The notes under the pieces are model-generated. The model had not been told where the DNA came from, searched no databases, and saw only the letters and a program-made list of their open reading frames with translations. Source: Stramonita haemastoma (lineage: Eukaryota > Mollusca > Gastropoda > Neogastropoda > Muricidae). Taken from it: a stretch of 64,000 nt of DNA. This document shows, piece by piece, positions 1-12,270 of this stretch (position 1 is the first letter of the stretch; each line of letters starts with the position of its first letter). Made by a program: the position numbers and the translations under genes. Where the stretch lies: assembly GCA_030674155.1 (NCBI GenBank), contig CM060339.1, positions 39,153,508 through 39,217,507 on the forward strand. The letters are read 5' to 3'.

Positions 1-1330
1 CATGACTGTGTCCCTGAAGTTATACGCGAGCGTATTGACCATGGATTGTGAACACTCCGTTGTAGCCGTTAAACTCCTCCCCCCCCCCCCCCCCATCACA
101 AAGGGGGCGGCCATCCTCGGCGTCAAAGCCTGTATGCACCCAGTGCTCCTGAGGGGAAGGGACACAGCAGACCCCCAAACACGCTCTATTCTTGAAGCAC
201 TCTCTGGACCTGCTGGGTCTCTTCCTTCTGGCCCTGGTTCTTCAGATATCCTGACATAGGTGTAGGAAGTCCGATGTCATGTGGTCCATCTTAAGTTCTC
301 TGGTCATGTATATCCAATATTGTGGCTGCTACGCCTGTCAAGCCCTCAGGTAGGTAAGTTCACTGATTTTGTTTTGATTTTTTAAAAATTTGTTGGAAGG
401 TGGATTTGCTGGAAAACCTCATTGAGCTGCTGTTATGTTTCTGCACCAAATGCAGAAAAAAGGATTTTTTAAAACTCATACTTCCCTTGTGAGGATGCCA
501 AGGGCATGAATAGTATAAATTAATAGCATCTTCATCTTTAGAAACTTATGTTCTAGGAATTTCCTCTTTTCTATTCATTTTGTTTCTGCCATGCCCCGGT
601 TTTTCCTGTCACCATCTTCTTGTTTTTTTTCTGTCTTCCTGGTTCTTGTTCTATTCTAGACCATTTCTTCCAAAAAGACTAAAACAAAACCCACCCTAAT
701 TCTTTCCCATGTCGAATGTGGATGCACTGGGTCTAACTTTTTAGGAGCTTAATGGTAGCACAACACATTTTTGCTCATATTGCAGGCAACAATAGTTACT
801 TTCTGAGAGTTTGATGACAAAGAAGAAAGGCCTGTAATTGGTGTTAAAATTTGCGTTCACGTCAACACAAATGGATGTAAAGCTAAAGAAAAAAATAGCT
901 GACCTCACTTAAAGATACCTATTTGTTTTAATTCAGAGAAACAGGAACATAAACTTAGCCACTTTTGAGTGTTGACGAAAGTGCAGTACATAAAAAGAAG
1001 AAACTAAAATGCACCAAAGATTAAGAAAAACTTCAATATACATTGTTAAATGGACCTGTTGTGTGCATTGCTTATACTTTTGTGCTGGTGGTTAACATTT
1101 TTAAATACATTTTAACAACTTTGTTTTACAAATGGTGAACACAAGTTCAATGCAACTTTTCTGGCTCTGCAGATAATGAACAATATCTAGAAACAGTTTT
1201 ACGTGATCCTAGTAAGGTAGGTGCATTTCAAAATGATTACAGAGCCATTTCGATGTTTTACTTAATTTTAAGCTGTCAGAAGTGTCAGTGTTGCTGACTG
1301 GTACCTTCGTTTTCAGGGCAACTGGTACAG
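1..1330. other. No recognisable gene
   Basis: AT-rich sequence with a short C run near position 79. One open frame covers the first 259 bases on the plus strand, but it runs through that C run and has no recognisable domain. I see no RNA gene, transposon protein or tandem array here. Confidence 0.5.
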
Positions 1331-1334
1331 AGGC

Positions 1335-2130
1335 AAACAAGTACCAATCAACAAGTACTAATCAACAACGACCAATAACAAGGACCAATCAACAAGGACC
1401 AAACAACAAAGACAAATCAACAAGGACCAATCAACAAGGACCAATCAAGTACCAATAAACAAAGACCAATCAAGTACCAATCAACAATGACCAATCAACA
1501 AGGACCAATCAACAAGGACCAATCAACAAGGACCAATCAAGTACCAATCAACATTGACCAATGAACAAGTACCAATGAACAAGTACCAATCAACAAGGAC
1601 CAATCGAGTACCAATCAACAAGGACCAATCAAGTACCAATCAACAAGGACCAATCAACAAGGACCAATCAACAAGGACCAATCAACAAGTACCAATCAAC
1701 AAGTACCAATCAACAAGGACCAATCAAGTACCAATCAACAAGGACCAATCAACAAGGACCAATCAACAAGTACCAATCAACAAGGACCAATCAACAAGGA
1801 CCAATCAACAAGGACCAATCAACAAGGATCAATCAACAAGGACCAATCAACAAGTACCAATCAATTAGGACCAATCAATTAGGACCAATCAAGTACCAAT
1901 CGACAAGGACCAATCAAGTACCAATCAAGAAATACCAATCAACAAGGACCAGTCAAGTAAAAATCAACAAGGACCAATCAACAAGGACCAATCAACAAGG
2001 ACCAATCAACAAGGACCAATCAACAAGGACCAATCAACAAGGACCAATCAACAAGGACCAATCAACAAGGACCAATCAACAAGGACCAATCAACAAGGAC
2101 CAATCAAGTACCAACCAACAAGTACAAAGG
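1335..2130. repeat. 14-bp minisatellite with 11-bp variant units
   Basis: A tandem array of the 14-base unit GGACCAATCAACAA and the variant GTACCAATCAACAA, mixed with 11-base units that lack the last CAA. The right half (about 1975-2105) is nearly pure 14-mer, while the left half mixes unit types and point variants. The long open frame inside it only reflects the absence of stops in the repeat unit. Confidence 0.95.
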
Positions 2131-2233
2131 GCATTTCTTATGATTATTGTATTTCTGCTGTATTTCTAGTTGATTTTACTTTGTCTTTAACTTGAAATGT
2201 TGTTTAGTGCATTCTATTTATTATGATGTATTT

Positions 2234-2234
<1 letters not shown>

Positions 2235-2309
<75 letters not shown>
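2235..2309. repeat. (CA)n microsatellite
   Basis: Uninterrupted CA dinucleotide run of about 75 bases. Confidence 0.97.
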
Positions 2310-2313
<4 letters not shown>

Positions 2314-3410
2314 TCCCTGCTCACCCTAAAAACCTTTTACATGTGGTTTATTGTGACTGAAAAAATCTACACTTTGCTTGCTATATATGTATGTGAAAGG
2401 GGAAAAAGGATGAGAAAGGTTGTTTAAAAAAAAATTATGAACAGGACAGAGTATAAGTGACGTATGGAAACACGTGCACATTCTGCAAATTCAAAAAGAA
2501 AACAAAACCACTGATCTGATGACTAGATTGGAGACATTTTTTCATGCCGTTTTTCTTACCCAGTTCAATAGTTTCAGTATAAATTGTTTTTTAAGTTATT
2601 TTATTACTGTTATTAATGGGACTATTAGCACTATTGCATTTATATTACTTTGGTTAGAGGTTAAGGCCTTTCTTTTAATTTTTTTTTCTTAGTTCGTATG
2701 TGTAGAGATTTTTATTGATATATTCATAAATCGTTACTATAATTTGTACTGGCTTCTGGCTTGCACACAGACTCAATTCATACAGCATTCAGATTCGAAA
2801 CATTAGACAAGACAGCGTGTTCATTTTGGGTGCCACGTGCATAAACAAAGTCACTTCCGAAGCCACCTGTTTATTATAGTTTCGTACATGTATAGTAACC
2901 ATAGTTTCGCACACAGGTGACCATAAGAGGTTGATACCGATACATAATTCTTCTGTGTGCTGTTTGTGTTTTCCCCCTTCCTCCTTGATACCACATCCCC
3001 CCCCCCTCCCCCCCCCCCCCCCCCCCTGGTTTTGTTTTTGTTTGGTTGGTTTTTGTTGTTTTTCTTTGTTTGTATTTTTGTTTGTTTGATTGTATGTTTG
3101 TTAGTGTGTATGTTATTTCCTCTTAGTGGTGATGGGGATTATCATATGGTATTGTTGCGTTTGTCGTTTTTTTTCCTTTCCTTCCGTCTAATATAGTAAG
3201 TATGAACTAAAGTCTGGAGATATTGTAATCTGACATAAATTGCTTATTGACATTTCATGGACTCTTTTCTTTAAGTCTTAAAATTATTAATGGTTTTTGG
3301 TGACATTGTAACTGATAATTATAAGCTGTTTGACATTATATGATTTTTTTAAATCTTTAAATGTGTGCATGCGCGTACGTGCACACGTGCTGAGTAGACA
3401 AGTGCACCAA
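2310..3410. other. No recognisable gene; C-rich and T-rich tracts
   Basis: AT-rich sequence with a long C run at about 2997-3027 followed by a TTTG-rich tract. No protein-like frame or RNA gene was recognised. Confidence 0.45.
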
Positions 3411-3424
3411 CCGTGTGTGTGTGT

Positions 3425-3468
<44 letters not shown>

Positions 3469-3489
3469 GTGTGTGTGTGTGTGTGTGCG
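3411..3489. repeat. (GT)n microsatellite
   Basis: GT dinucleotide run interrupted by two single-base variants. Confidence 0.95.
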
Positions 3490-3820
3490 TGACTTTTGAG
3501 TGTTTTTTTGTGGTTGTTTTGTTGTTATTGCTGTTGCTTGTATTATCTAATGGCATATTTCATTTTTAAGGTTGTTGAAATCATGTTAGCTAATTAATGT
3601 TGGTGAAATGTTTGGTTTTTTTGCTTGGTTGTTCCCCCCCCCCCCCCCTCTTTTTTTTGTTCGTTAGGGATTTTTTGCTTTGTTTTTTTGTTGTTTTTTG
3701 TGTTTTTTTTGTTTTTGTTCTGTTCTTTTCTTTAGATAGATGGCGTGATGAAAAGAAGCAAATCGATGCTTATTCAATGTACCGTCTGGAAAAAAAGAAG
3801 AATTTGATTTGACAACTCAA

Positions 3821-3821
<1 letters not shown>

Positions 3822-3854
<33 letters not shown>

Positions 3855-3894
3855 ATGATAATGATGATGATGATAATGATGATGATGCTACTGC

Positions 3895-3925
<31 letters not shown>

Positions 3926-4110
3926 ACACATACACACACATACACACACACACATAACACACACGCACATGCATGCATGCATGCATGCATGCATGCATGC
4001 ATGCATGCATGCATGCATGCATGCATACATACATACATACATACATACATACATACATACATACATACATACATACATACATACATACATACATACATAC
4101 ATACATACAT
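3822..4110. repeat. Compound microsatellite: GAT, GCT, CA, ATGC and ATAC blocks
   Basis: Five simple-repeat blocks abut: (GAT)n, (GCT)n, an imperfect (CA)n, a self-complementary (ATGC)n block at about 3968-4025, and (ATAC)n to about 4110. Open frames on both strands are products of the repeats and not genes. Confidence 0.95.
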
Positions 4111-4387
4111 TGCGTACAGTGATAATAAGGCAAGTAGTTCAGAGATGTTTTAAAACTTGGGTAGTCAGTGTCCTTATGATTTTAGAAATCCAATGGTTAC
4201 AGCACAAAAGAGTTTCTTTTTCTGTTTGTTTAGCTGTTGGGGAACTGAAAACGGCGTCCTGAAAACAGCACTTGAAATTCTGAAAACAAAACGTGGGGGA
4301 TCAGCCAAACTGGCAGTTGCTTTGCCCAAAAGCTGCTGATGATTACAAAACGACTTGAGATCTCTCTGTTCTTCTCCAATTATTAGT

Positions 4388-4425
<38 letters not shown>
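4388..4425. repeat. (TTG)n microsatellite
   Basis: About a dozen TTG trinucleotides. Confidence 0.9.
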
Positions 4426-4426
<1 letters not shown>

Positions 4427-4859
4427 GTTTTTAGCAAAATCTCACATTTCTCTGAAAATCATCCTTGTTCTCAACTTTTAGATTATTGTATCAACAAATG
4501 AAACCAAAACTTTGAACTCTGTCTATGTAGGACATGTGAAACAAAAATAAATCTTTCTTTCAGGAAAAAAAAGAGTTATGTTTCCAAAATACACATGTTG
4601 TTGCCCCTTTTTGACACTAGAGTCAATGTAAGTGTCCCGGTTTCGCCTGTGGTCAAAAACAGTTCCCAGACACTTATAGTTAAAACATTTTCAACTTTTT
4701 CATTACAGATACTAATATTCCCAGAAGTGTGCCCAGATCTTCTGAAACCCATAGGAAGATTTTTCGTTTTAAAAACATATAGCTCCAGATAAGCCTCATT
4801 ATTCCTATTGACCTGGGATTGAATCTCGTTCAAGAGTATTTTTACACTGGAGTTAAAAC

Positions 4860-5117
4860 CAGTGTCAGCTATCACACTCACACTCAAGTCCTTTGGATGA
4901 GACTATAAAACGAGGACTGTGTGCGAACACACGCAGAACATCTTGCGCACACATTAAAACACGTTCCGGTTTTTGGAACAGTATGACCATTTTGTGCCGA
5001 TGGGAATGGACGACAAAAGTTACAAAACTGCATAAACACGGGGAATGGATGTCAAAAAGCACATGAGTGCTTATTCCATTATCTTTGAAATAGAAAAATA
5101 GATACAAAAATATGTGT
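4860..5117 (+). mobile_element. SINE copy (central domain and 3' tail)
   Basis: Shares with copies at 53.7, 60.9 and 62.1 kb the order: GAACACACGCAGAACATCTT block, a block reading like CCGTTCC..GGAA, a GTGCCGATGGGAA block, GGGGAATGGATGT, then AAGCACATGAGTGCTTATTC and an A-rich tail. The tRNA-like head is absent or unrecognisable in this copy. It lies at the 3' edge of the Rex1-like relic. Confidence 0.75.
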
Positions 5118-5935
5118 ATGAACTCGGTGAGGGTTGAACCATGGTCTAGGACTGATCCAGATAAGAGAGACAAAAGAGCACTGCCATCCACACATTTTAC
5201 CAGAAAGGAATCTTCATAACTAGCTGCTTCTGCAATTTTGTGTGTATAGCATATACAAAAGTGTCGTGAAGATGCAGCCCTGTGGAGAACCAGTGGAGGT
5301 ATATCTAACCGATGAAGATAATTTTGTCGCAAAACACGCTGTGGTCTGTTGGTTCAAAATTCTGTCTTCCAATAAACAGATTGATTGTCTACGTCCAAGT
5401 TCTGAAGTAATTTCTTAACCAGAACGTGAGGTTACATTGTATTGAAAGCTAAACTATAGTCAACAAACAGTATTCAAGCATGACAGTCAGGTATTTCTAA
5501 GTGGCTGTACAACTTGTTCAAAATGAATAGTTTGGCATCTTCGACACCCCTTCTAGACCTGTACGCAAATTGTAGTGGGTCAAAGTCTTTTTATTAAATC
5601 GAAAGAATGAGAGATTTTACAATCTTTTGTGATGTTTTCATCTCAAGAGATGTGAGAGTGACAGGTCTAAATTCATTTGGCGGAGATGCATTAGGTTTCT
5701 TTGGAAAAGGTATTAGTGGGCCAATCTTTCATCCTGAAGAAGGTTTTGAATAAACCGAAATTTTGATCTGCCAGGCACTTGGGTTTTTGTGTCTGTACTT
5801 GTCTGCTTGGAAAAGGTATTATATTAGATGTCTTCCAAATAACTGATAACTGACAAGTGTTTAGCAAGGCCTGGAACAGGCACTGGAAGACACTTTGCAA
5901 GCTCAGTGGCGCAGATTGTAAGGGTTCTACTGCTT
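5118..5935 (-). mobile_element. Rex1/Babar-like LINE, decayed reverse transcriptase fragment
   Basis: Reading the minus strand across several frames gives reverse transcriptase blocks in order: RPVTLTS, DPLQFAYRSRRGVEDA, FVDYSLAFNTM and TGSPQGC. This series is typical of the Rex1/Babar branch of the CR1 superfamily. Frameshifts and stops break it throughout, so it is a dead fragment. No endonuclease part was found upstream. The superfamily assignment is by motif memory only. Confidence 0.65.
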
Positions 5936-7009
5936 ATACTATCTAGTCTGGGAGAATTGTGAATATTTATTGCCTTGAAGTGCTTACAAATAACCTATCA
6001 ACAATGACACAAAATTCAAAGAGCAGAAGAGTACAGATTGCTTCAGGCCATTTACTTCATCTAAAAAAATATGCTTTTCAAAACCAGTAAAAAAAATATG
6101 TTTAAATGGTCTGGTAGGTTGTTATCACATACCCCCTGCAGACTTATATTTGACCTATGTGGGACAGCTACCATGTTTACTGCTGGCATATTTTGGATTC
6201 CCAGCTAGGCAGCACAAAAATTGTCTCCTGGAAACTTGCCTTCTATCTTATTTCTATAGTCATATCTCGCCTTTGCAACAGTAACATTGATTTCTTTATT
6301 TACCTATTTCTTTTGTTGTTCTGTCTATGTAAAATACTGCTTTCTTTTCAAAGCCCTTGGAGTTGACTTTTGCAGAAGATCATCATTGGGTGGATAATCT
6401 GGCGATCACCACTCTGGGCGTGCATCTCACTCAGTCTGGCTCAGCCACGAACAACTAATGTCATTAGTAGGGGGCTTAGTAGGTAGTGTCCTGCTTATGT
6501 AAGCTCAGAATAGGCGCCATTGAATACCCCCAAACAGACCTGGCAATCATGCATGGTATCTCTGGCTGGTGGCCCCATGTTGACCTGACATAGACGGGCT
6601 ATCCGTGGACTTACAACCCTGAGTATGCAACATGAATCTGGATGTGGCTGGAGAAAAGACATTGAAATGAGCGACAAAGGAATGACGGGACAGGCATGCC
6701 CCCCCCCCCCCCCCCCCCCCCCCAACTAAAGGAAATAGACAATGGGGGACTGAAAGATATAGAAAAGACACAAATAAAAAAAAACTACTATAAAAGGAGA
6801 AATTTTACCGAAAAAATCTTGAAAAGTACAGAGAAAAGAAAGAGAACTACAAAATGGAAATTTCTGAAACGGAATTTCCAGCAGTTGGTTACACCATACT
6901 GAACAGGACAAAAAAATTGCAGCATTCCCGCCAGGGGGGCTGGACAACAAACAGTCACCAGTGACGTCACCACAGGGGCTTGGTGCCAAGCTTGTCAAAG
7001 TAGAAATGA
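5936..7009. other. No recognisable gene
   Basis: Includes a C run of about 25 bases near 6698 and a moderately GC-rich stretch at 6380-6690 that looks like a dispersed repeat, but I could not match it to anything else in the window. No coding signal was seen. Confidence 0.4.
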
Positions 7010-7515
7010 AAACCAAAACTGACAAATCATTCAGGAAAGAAAAACAAAACTAATTATTCAGGAAAAAATAAAACTTGCAAATCATTTCGGAAAAACAAAA
7101 CTGACATACTACTCGGGAAAAAACAAAAGTGACATACCATTCAGGTAAAACAAAACTGACAAATCATCCAGGACAGAAAAAAACCCCTGACAAATCATTC
7201 GGACAGAATAACAAAATTGACAAATCTTCAGGACAGAATAACAAAACTGACAAATCATTCAGGACAGAATAACAAAACTCACAAATCATTCAGGACAGAA
7301 TAACAAAACTGACAAATCATTCAGGACAGAAAAACAAAACTGACAAATCATTCAAGACAGAAGAACTAAACTGACAAATCATTCAAGACAGAAGAACTAA
7401 ACTGACAAATCATTCAAGACAGAAGAACTAACTGACAAATCATTCAAGACAGAAAAACAAGACTGACAACTTATTCAGGAAAGAAAAATAAAACTGACAA
7501 ATCATTCATAACAGA
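7010..7515. repeat. About 31-bp minisatellite
   Basis: Roughly fifteen imperfect tandem copies of a unit built from GACAAATCATTCAGGACAG followed by about a dozen bases (AATAACAAAACT). Copies differ by substitutions and small indels and are more diverged at the left end. Confidence 0.9.
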
Positions 7516-7560
7516 AAGCAGTACAGCAGTGCTACTCCTTGTGCCAACACACAAACATCT

Positions 7561-7561
<1 letters not shown>

Positions 7562-7608
<47 letters not shown>

Positions 7609-7615
7609 GCGCGTG

Positions 7616-7688
<73 letters not shown>
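7562..7688. repeat. (CA)n microsatellite in two blocks
   Basis: Two CA runs separated by a short GC-rich spacer near 7606-7619. Confidence 0.95.
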
Positions 7689-7689
<1 letters not shown>

Positions 7690-7841
7690 CTGAGGAGGCT
7701 GTAGCCTGTTCCTCTAAAATCTTGAAAGATTTTGTATTCAGTGCACTTTGTTGCACAAGAAACAGTTTGTAGTATTTGAGGAGAGTTATTAGCCACACCT
7801 GCTGAATTGATGGCAGTTTAATTCAAAAACTGGTGTCAGTC

Positions 7842-7844
7842 TCT

Positions 7845-7925
<81 letters not shown>

Positions 7926-7950
7926 CTTTCTTTCTTTCTTTCTTTTCTTT
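7842..7950. repeat. (GT)n followed by (TTTC)n
   Basis: GT run of about 80 bases followed by a CTTT tetranucleotide tract. It sits directly 3' of the first receptor gene, about 20 bases past its stop. Confidence 0.95.
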
Positions 7951-7968
7951 CTTTTTGTGACTGTTTAA

Positions 7969-10900
7969 TCATGTATTTTTCCTTGTCTGCTGACCCAGTC
8001 GAGACTTGAGCATTATGAACAATCTTTTCTCTCGTTCCTGCATTTGCTGCTGAGACACAAAGCTCCACAGGGTCAGAAGAGGGTTCAGAGCAGAGTTCAG
8101 AGGTAGCACGTGAACAGCCAACACATCATAGAGTGTGCTGACACCAGAGAATCCTTGTGACCTCATCATGACTACCAGTCCAAAGGAACACCAGCACACA
8201 GCATCTGTAGCAGCCACTGTTCCTACCAAGCGTGCTGAGGAATAATACATCCTCTGTGTGTGCTCCATCATGATCCTGTGCTTTGGTAATCGTCTGTAGA
8301 CAGCAGACTGGCCAGCCACAATCATGACAGACAGAGAGAAGTGCACGATGACAATGACAGTGAACCATCGGAATGCTTTTGAGGAAGATTGGGATCAAAC
8401 ACAGCCAGGCGACACAGACCAGACTGGCCATAGAGGCCCCAGTGTGACAGGCCAGGAAAAAATGGTATCAACGACACTAGAGCTCCAACACTCCAGATCA
8501 GTGCACACACCACTGTAGTGGAAGATCTGTCCCATGTCCATGAACTGTGGTGAAAACAAAAGAAAACCACGTGCTGTAACACTATGAACCAGATGATGAG
8601 AACGGACACTACACTGGACAGCAGAGACAGAAAGCCAGAGATCTTGCAGGTGATGCTGTTGGTCCATGTCTTTTCCTGCTGAATATACTGTCCTCCAAAC
8701 ATGTCATCTGCTATTACAGTGATGCTGACGTGAACTCCCATACACAAGTTAGCCAACTGCAGATGAGTGAAACAGACTGAACACTTCTGGCCAAACACTT
8801 GTCTGGCTGCAAAGGAAGCTAGGATGCAGGCCACATTTCCTGCAGTAGCAACTACACTGATCAGCCAAAGCAGAGATTTATGCCCACTGCTTGATATCAG
8901 CTTTGAACAGGGAGAAAACACAACGTAAGGTGCTGTGCACTGTATTGTATTTGACTGTTCAGATACAACACTGGGACAGCAAAGTCTGTAGTTTGATGAC
9001 ACAATCCTGTGAAGGTGCACCAAACCTGTGAATAAATCCAGAGGAAAATTATTTATTACTGTTTTTTGAATGTCAATTTCAATCAGTTGAGGAAAACTTT
9101 TAAACCCCAAAATATCAATGCTTTCAATGGCAGAAAAAGACAGATTCAAATACTTGATGCCTGGTAAATATACAGATATTAAATTGCTTAGCAATGTCAA
9201 GTGAGTTTTTGACAAATCAATTCTTCCCAAGATATAGTGTATCTGCTGTCGTCTGTTGTTTATTATGTGGATAACTGGGTTTTCCTTTAGAGTTAGAGAT
9301 TGTAGATTTTGTAGTTGAAGAAAAATGGCCAGATTTGCAGTCTCAATCAAATTGTTTGAAACATCAATGTACTGTAAGTTGTGTAGTTGAACTGCTGAGA
9401 CATTAGTGATAGAACAATACGACAAACTGAGAAAAATAAGATAATTGTTGTTTGGAAAATCAGCCAGTGACATTCTGGAGCCTGTGGCATCCAGGTATCG
9501 CAGTAGAGGGAAGGCTTCAGCATGGAAAGGGTCACTACACAGGAAAGTGTGACCTTCACATAGACAACCTTCAGGACAGGTCATCATGTCACACATCAGT
9601 TCATCATCCCGCTGTGGACACTGACCCCAGCCATCACACAGGTGATCTCCATGCAGACAGACTGTGGAAGCTCGACACTGGTACAAGCGAGGACAGGTCA
9701 CACTGTCACAGTCCTGTTCATCTTCCCCATCAGTGCAGTCAGAAAATCCATTGCATCGAGTGTAGACAGGAAGACAGTGGTCTGGTACTGAAGTGCAGAG
9801 GTAATGACTGTCAGGACATGGCTCCTTGTTGGCCATCACACAGTGTGTGAAGTAACCAGTGCCATCTAAGCTGATGTAAAGCTGTGGTATGCTGTTGACT
9901 TTTCCAATGACCTTGACATAGTAAGGCAACCGTTTCTCCTGACAATCTGTTTCATCAGAGTCATCCACACAGTCTGAGTACTCATTGCAGCGCTGACCAT
10001 GCAGGACATACTGACCAGTGGAGCAGAGAAAACCAGTGTGCACAGAGTTTTCACAGAATGCTTCATCACTGTTGTCAGGGCAGTCCTGTCGGAAATCACA
10101 GACAAGTGTGTACTGCACTGTCCCTTTTCCATCACTACATCCGAACATGACATAGGTCAGCTTTCCAACAAGTACCCCCTTAGGCCTCTGTAGAGAGCTG
10201 TTACTGTAATGAGAAGTGGCTGTAAATTCACACACCAGTGACGGTTTTCTGTGTGTGCAGTGAACCATGGGGTCACACAACAACAACGTCTGTATGCTGT
10301 GATGATCTGTGCACGTCAGCAAACTCTGCCATGTGTTTCTAACAGCAGTTTGAACTGAATTTAAAGACACTGGTGTAGCAGCTGAAATCAGCCTGGATTC
10401 TGGAACTGTTATTTCACAGAGTGCCATGTTGGTGAATGACATATCAGTCCTTAACCTCAGCTCAAAATATGACAACGGACTATAAAAAACTGAACAACGA
10501 TTTCGCGAAGGATGTTTCTGATAGTGCTGGCTGCCATGAACTTCATTGTAAATCATTGTGTCATCAGGCCATTTTTGAAATTTGCTGTACATAAATGGAG
10601 TATTTACCCAGCCTGTTGTAAAACCAATAGCCAGTTTCAATCTGTACCATTTTCTAAAGAGATGAAGAGAGTCTTCAACCTCTGCCTTTGTTTTTATCGA
10701 AGCTGATGCCCCACCCTCTGTTTTGCATTTAAAAGACCAAAACGGTTGAGCAAGCTTCTCAGTGTGAACCATGAATTTCAAACATTTGTGTCTTGAGACC
10801 AGCATCCCCTGACATGCAGGACTGCTGAAGGGACAGTGTTCTGTCTCATCACGTCCATCCTGACACTCTACTTTCAGATTGCAGTCCAGGTGATGGCCAA

Positions 10901-11770
10901 ATTTAGAGTAATGTCTGACAGAGCAGTTGAACAGACCACTGGATAATTTGTGTGGTTTATCATTTTGGGAGAGACCAGCAAAATACAGTTTGAGATAGAC
11001 ATGACTCCAGGGCAGAAAGTGAAACACCAGCTGGAGATGGGAGGTGTTCACAACAGAAGCTGGTGACAAGCTGCTCTTGCATAACTGTGCAACGCTTTGA
11101 TGAGATGTGTTTGGCTTTGTGTAGTACAGGTTTAAAGGCACTTCCTCAGGGCAGATTGTAAGGACTCTAGACTGCTGCACACTCACCAAGATGGCTGTGA
11201 GTGGACTCACTTTGATGTCTACATTGAACTGTGTGTATATGTCAATATAGGGTATTGTTACACTTTCGTAATGTTGAGAGGTATGTCTTATCACTGAATT
11301 ATACACTTCCATTGTTTCTATATGGATCACAACCAAAGGGCTGTTAATGTGCAGAATACGCACAAATCTGTCTCTGAAAGTTGCATAAAGATCAGCTGGG
11401 TGACCACTACATTGCATGTCCAAAGTTGTTCCTGTAGAGGATTCATGTATGGCTGTCTCCCAGTGACCAGCATCACACCAGAGTAACTGTCGTTGAAGTC
11501 TGATGCTACCATACATCCCTGGTGCTATCTCCATAAGCATCTTACAAAAACTGGTGGAATCGTTACACACTCCGTACACCACTCCCTGCCTGGCTGTGTA
11601 GTCTGGCAAACCTTTCTGATGGTCACAGTCTGACACACTGACCTGCATCATTGTCGTGTTTTTGCTGCTTTGGTTGAACAGGTGTTCTATACCAGGACAG
11701 AGTTGACTGACCCCTGGCTGACTGGTCACTGTGTTCAGTTTGGTGTGGATGGCTGTGCTCATTTGTTTCT
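7969..11770 (-). CDS. GRL101-like receptor 1, with a frameshift before TM6
   Basis: Large multidomain cell-surface receptor; the family is presumed to bind extracellular ligands through its ectodomain and signal through G proteins. The open frame runs from about 11770 to 8322. Domain order: CUB-like N-terminus; one LDLa repeat (FNCS to DETEHC); C-type-lectin-like domain ending in ALCEI; four more LDLa repeats; LRRNT (CPEGCLC), about six leucine-rich repeats and a CC-type LRRCT; then TM1-TM5. The frame ends at 8322, but TM6, TM7 and the tail (to 7969) continue in another frame. One missing base near 8378-8390 explains this. The upstream ATG at 11897 lies in a GT repeat and encodes only Cys-Val, so it is not credible; a TG-rich tract ending in AG near 11770 looks like a splice acceptor, so a signal-peptide exon probably lies upstream. 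The usual Asp-Arg motif after TM3 is LQH here, and TM7 reads NPLLT. It may be a pseudogene, a non-canonical receptor, or carry a sequencing error. Confidence 0.85.
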
Positions 11771-11786
11771 GTGTGACTATGCGCGG

Positions 11787-11792
<6 letters not shown>

Positions 11793-11842
<50 letters not shown>

Positions 11843-11960
11843 CCCACACACGCACGCACACACACACATGTGCGTGTGCATGCACACAAACACACATATA
11901 AAACTACACACACACCACACACACACACACACACACACCACACACACAACACACACAGAG
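11793..11960. repeat. (CA)n microsatellite, interrupted
   Basis: CA-rich tract with GCGC and CACG interruptions. On the minus strand it forms the TG-rich sequence immediately upstream of the likely exon start of receptor 1. Confidence 0.95.
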
Positions 11961-12039
11961 AGTAAGTCAGTCAGTCAGTCAGTTCACTCACACAGAATTA
12001 TTTTTGAATAATTATAGCATTATTTTGAGAAAGATAGTT

Positions 12040-12270
12040 ATAAGTTATGGAGAGACAGACAGTGGTGACCACAGAGTGCAAATCCAGCATAATTCAGTCA
12101 GGGTTCAGAACCAGTGCTGGAACTAGTGCACTTTTCCCTTTAAGCAAGTGCAAGTCTGGTCAGTTCCTCCTATAATTAGCATTAGCTGGGCTGGGATAGG
12201 AAAGGATGTAATGGATAGCAGCTGAAAGGAGCTGAAAGTGGGGGAAGCTGAGAGCTGTGTGATTGTAAGA
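12040..12270 (+). mobile_element. Dispersed repeat, unknown family (copy 1)
   Basis: About 200 bases that match, in reverse orientation, the segment at 23885-24060. Shared landmarks are GCAAATCCAGCAT, GTCTGGTCAG, TATAATTAGCA and GCTGGGATAGG, ending in a GAGCTGAAAGTG block. Neither copy encodes protein. It could be a SINE or a non-autonomous DNA element; no clear terminal repeats or tRNA-like boxes were seen. Confidence 0.65.

Noticed and set aside
2..259. Open frame of 85 codons at the left edge
   Set aside because: Runs through a C homopolymer and has no domain or splice support.
1554..1868. Open frame of 104 codons
   Set aside because: It lies wholly within the 14-bp minisatellite; translation is a repeat of the unit with no independent signal.
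1335..2130. Possible CRISPR-like array
   Set aside because: Units are contiguous with no unique spacers, and the genome is animal.
3809..4262. Asp-, Met- and His-rich open frames
   Set aside because: Entirely encoded by GAT, GCT, CA and ATGC repeats.
7010..7515. Possible repeat-spacer array
   Set aside because: The whole 31-bp unit repeats, including the part that would be a spacer; it is a minisatellite.
11772..11897. ATG at 11897 as start of receptor 1
   Set aside because: The first 35 codons are Cys-Val and related repeats from a GT microsatellite; a splice acceptor near 11770 is more plausible.
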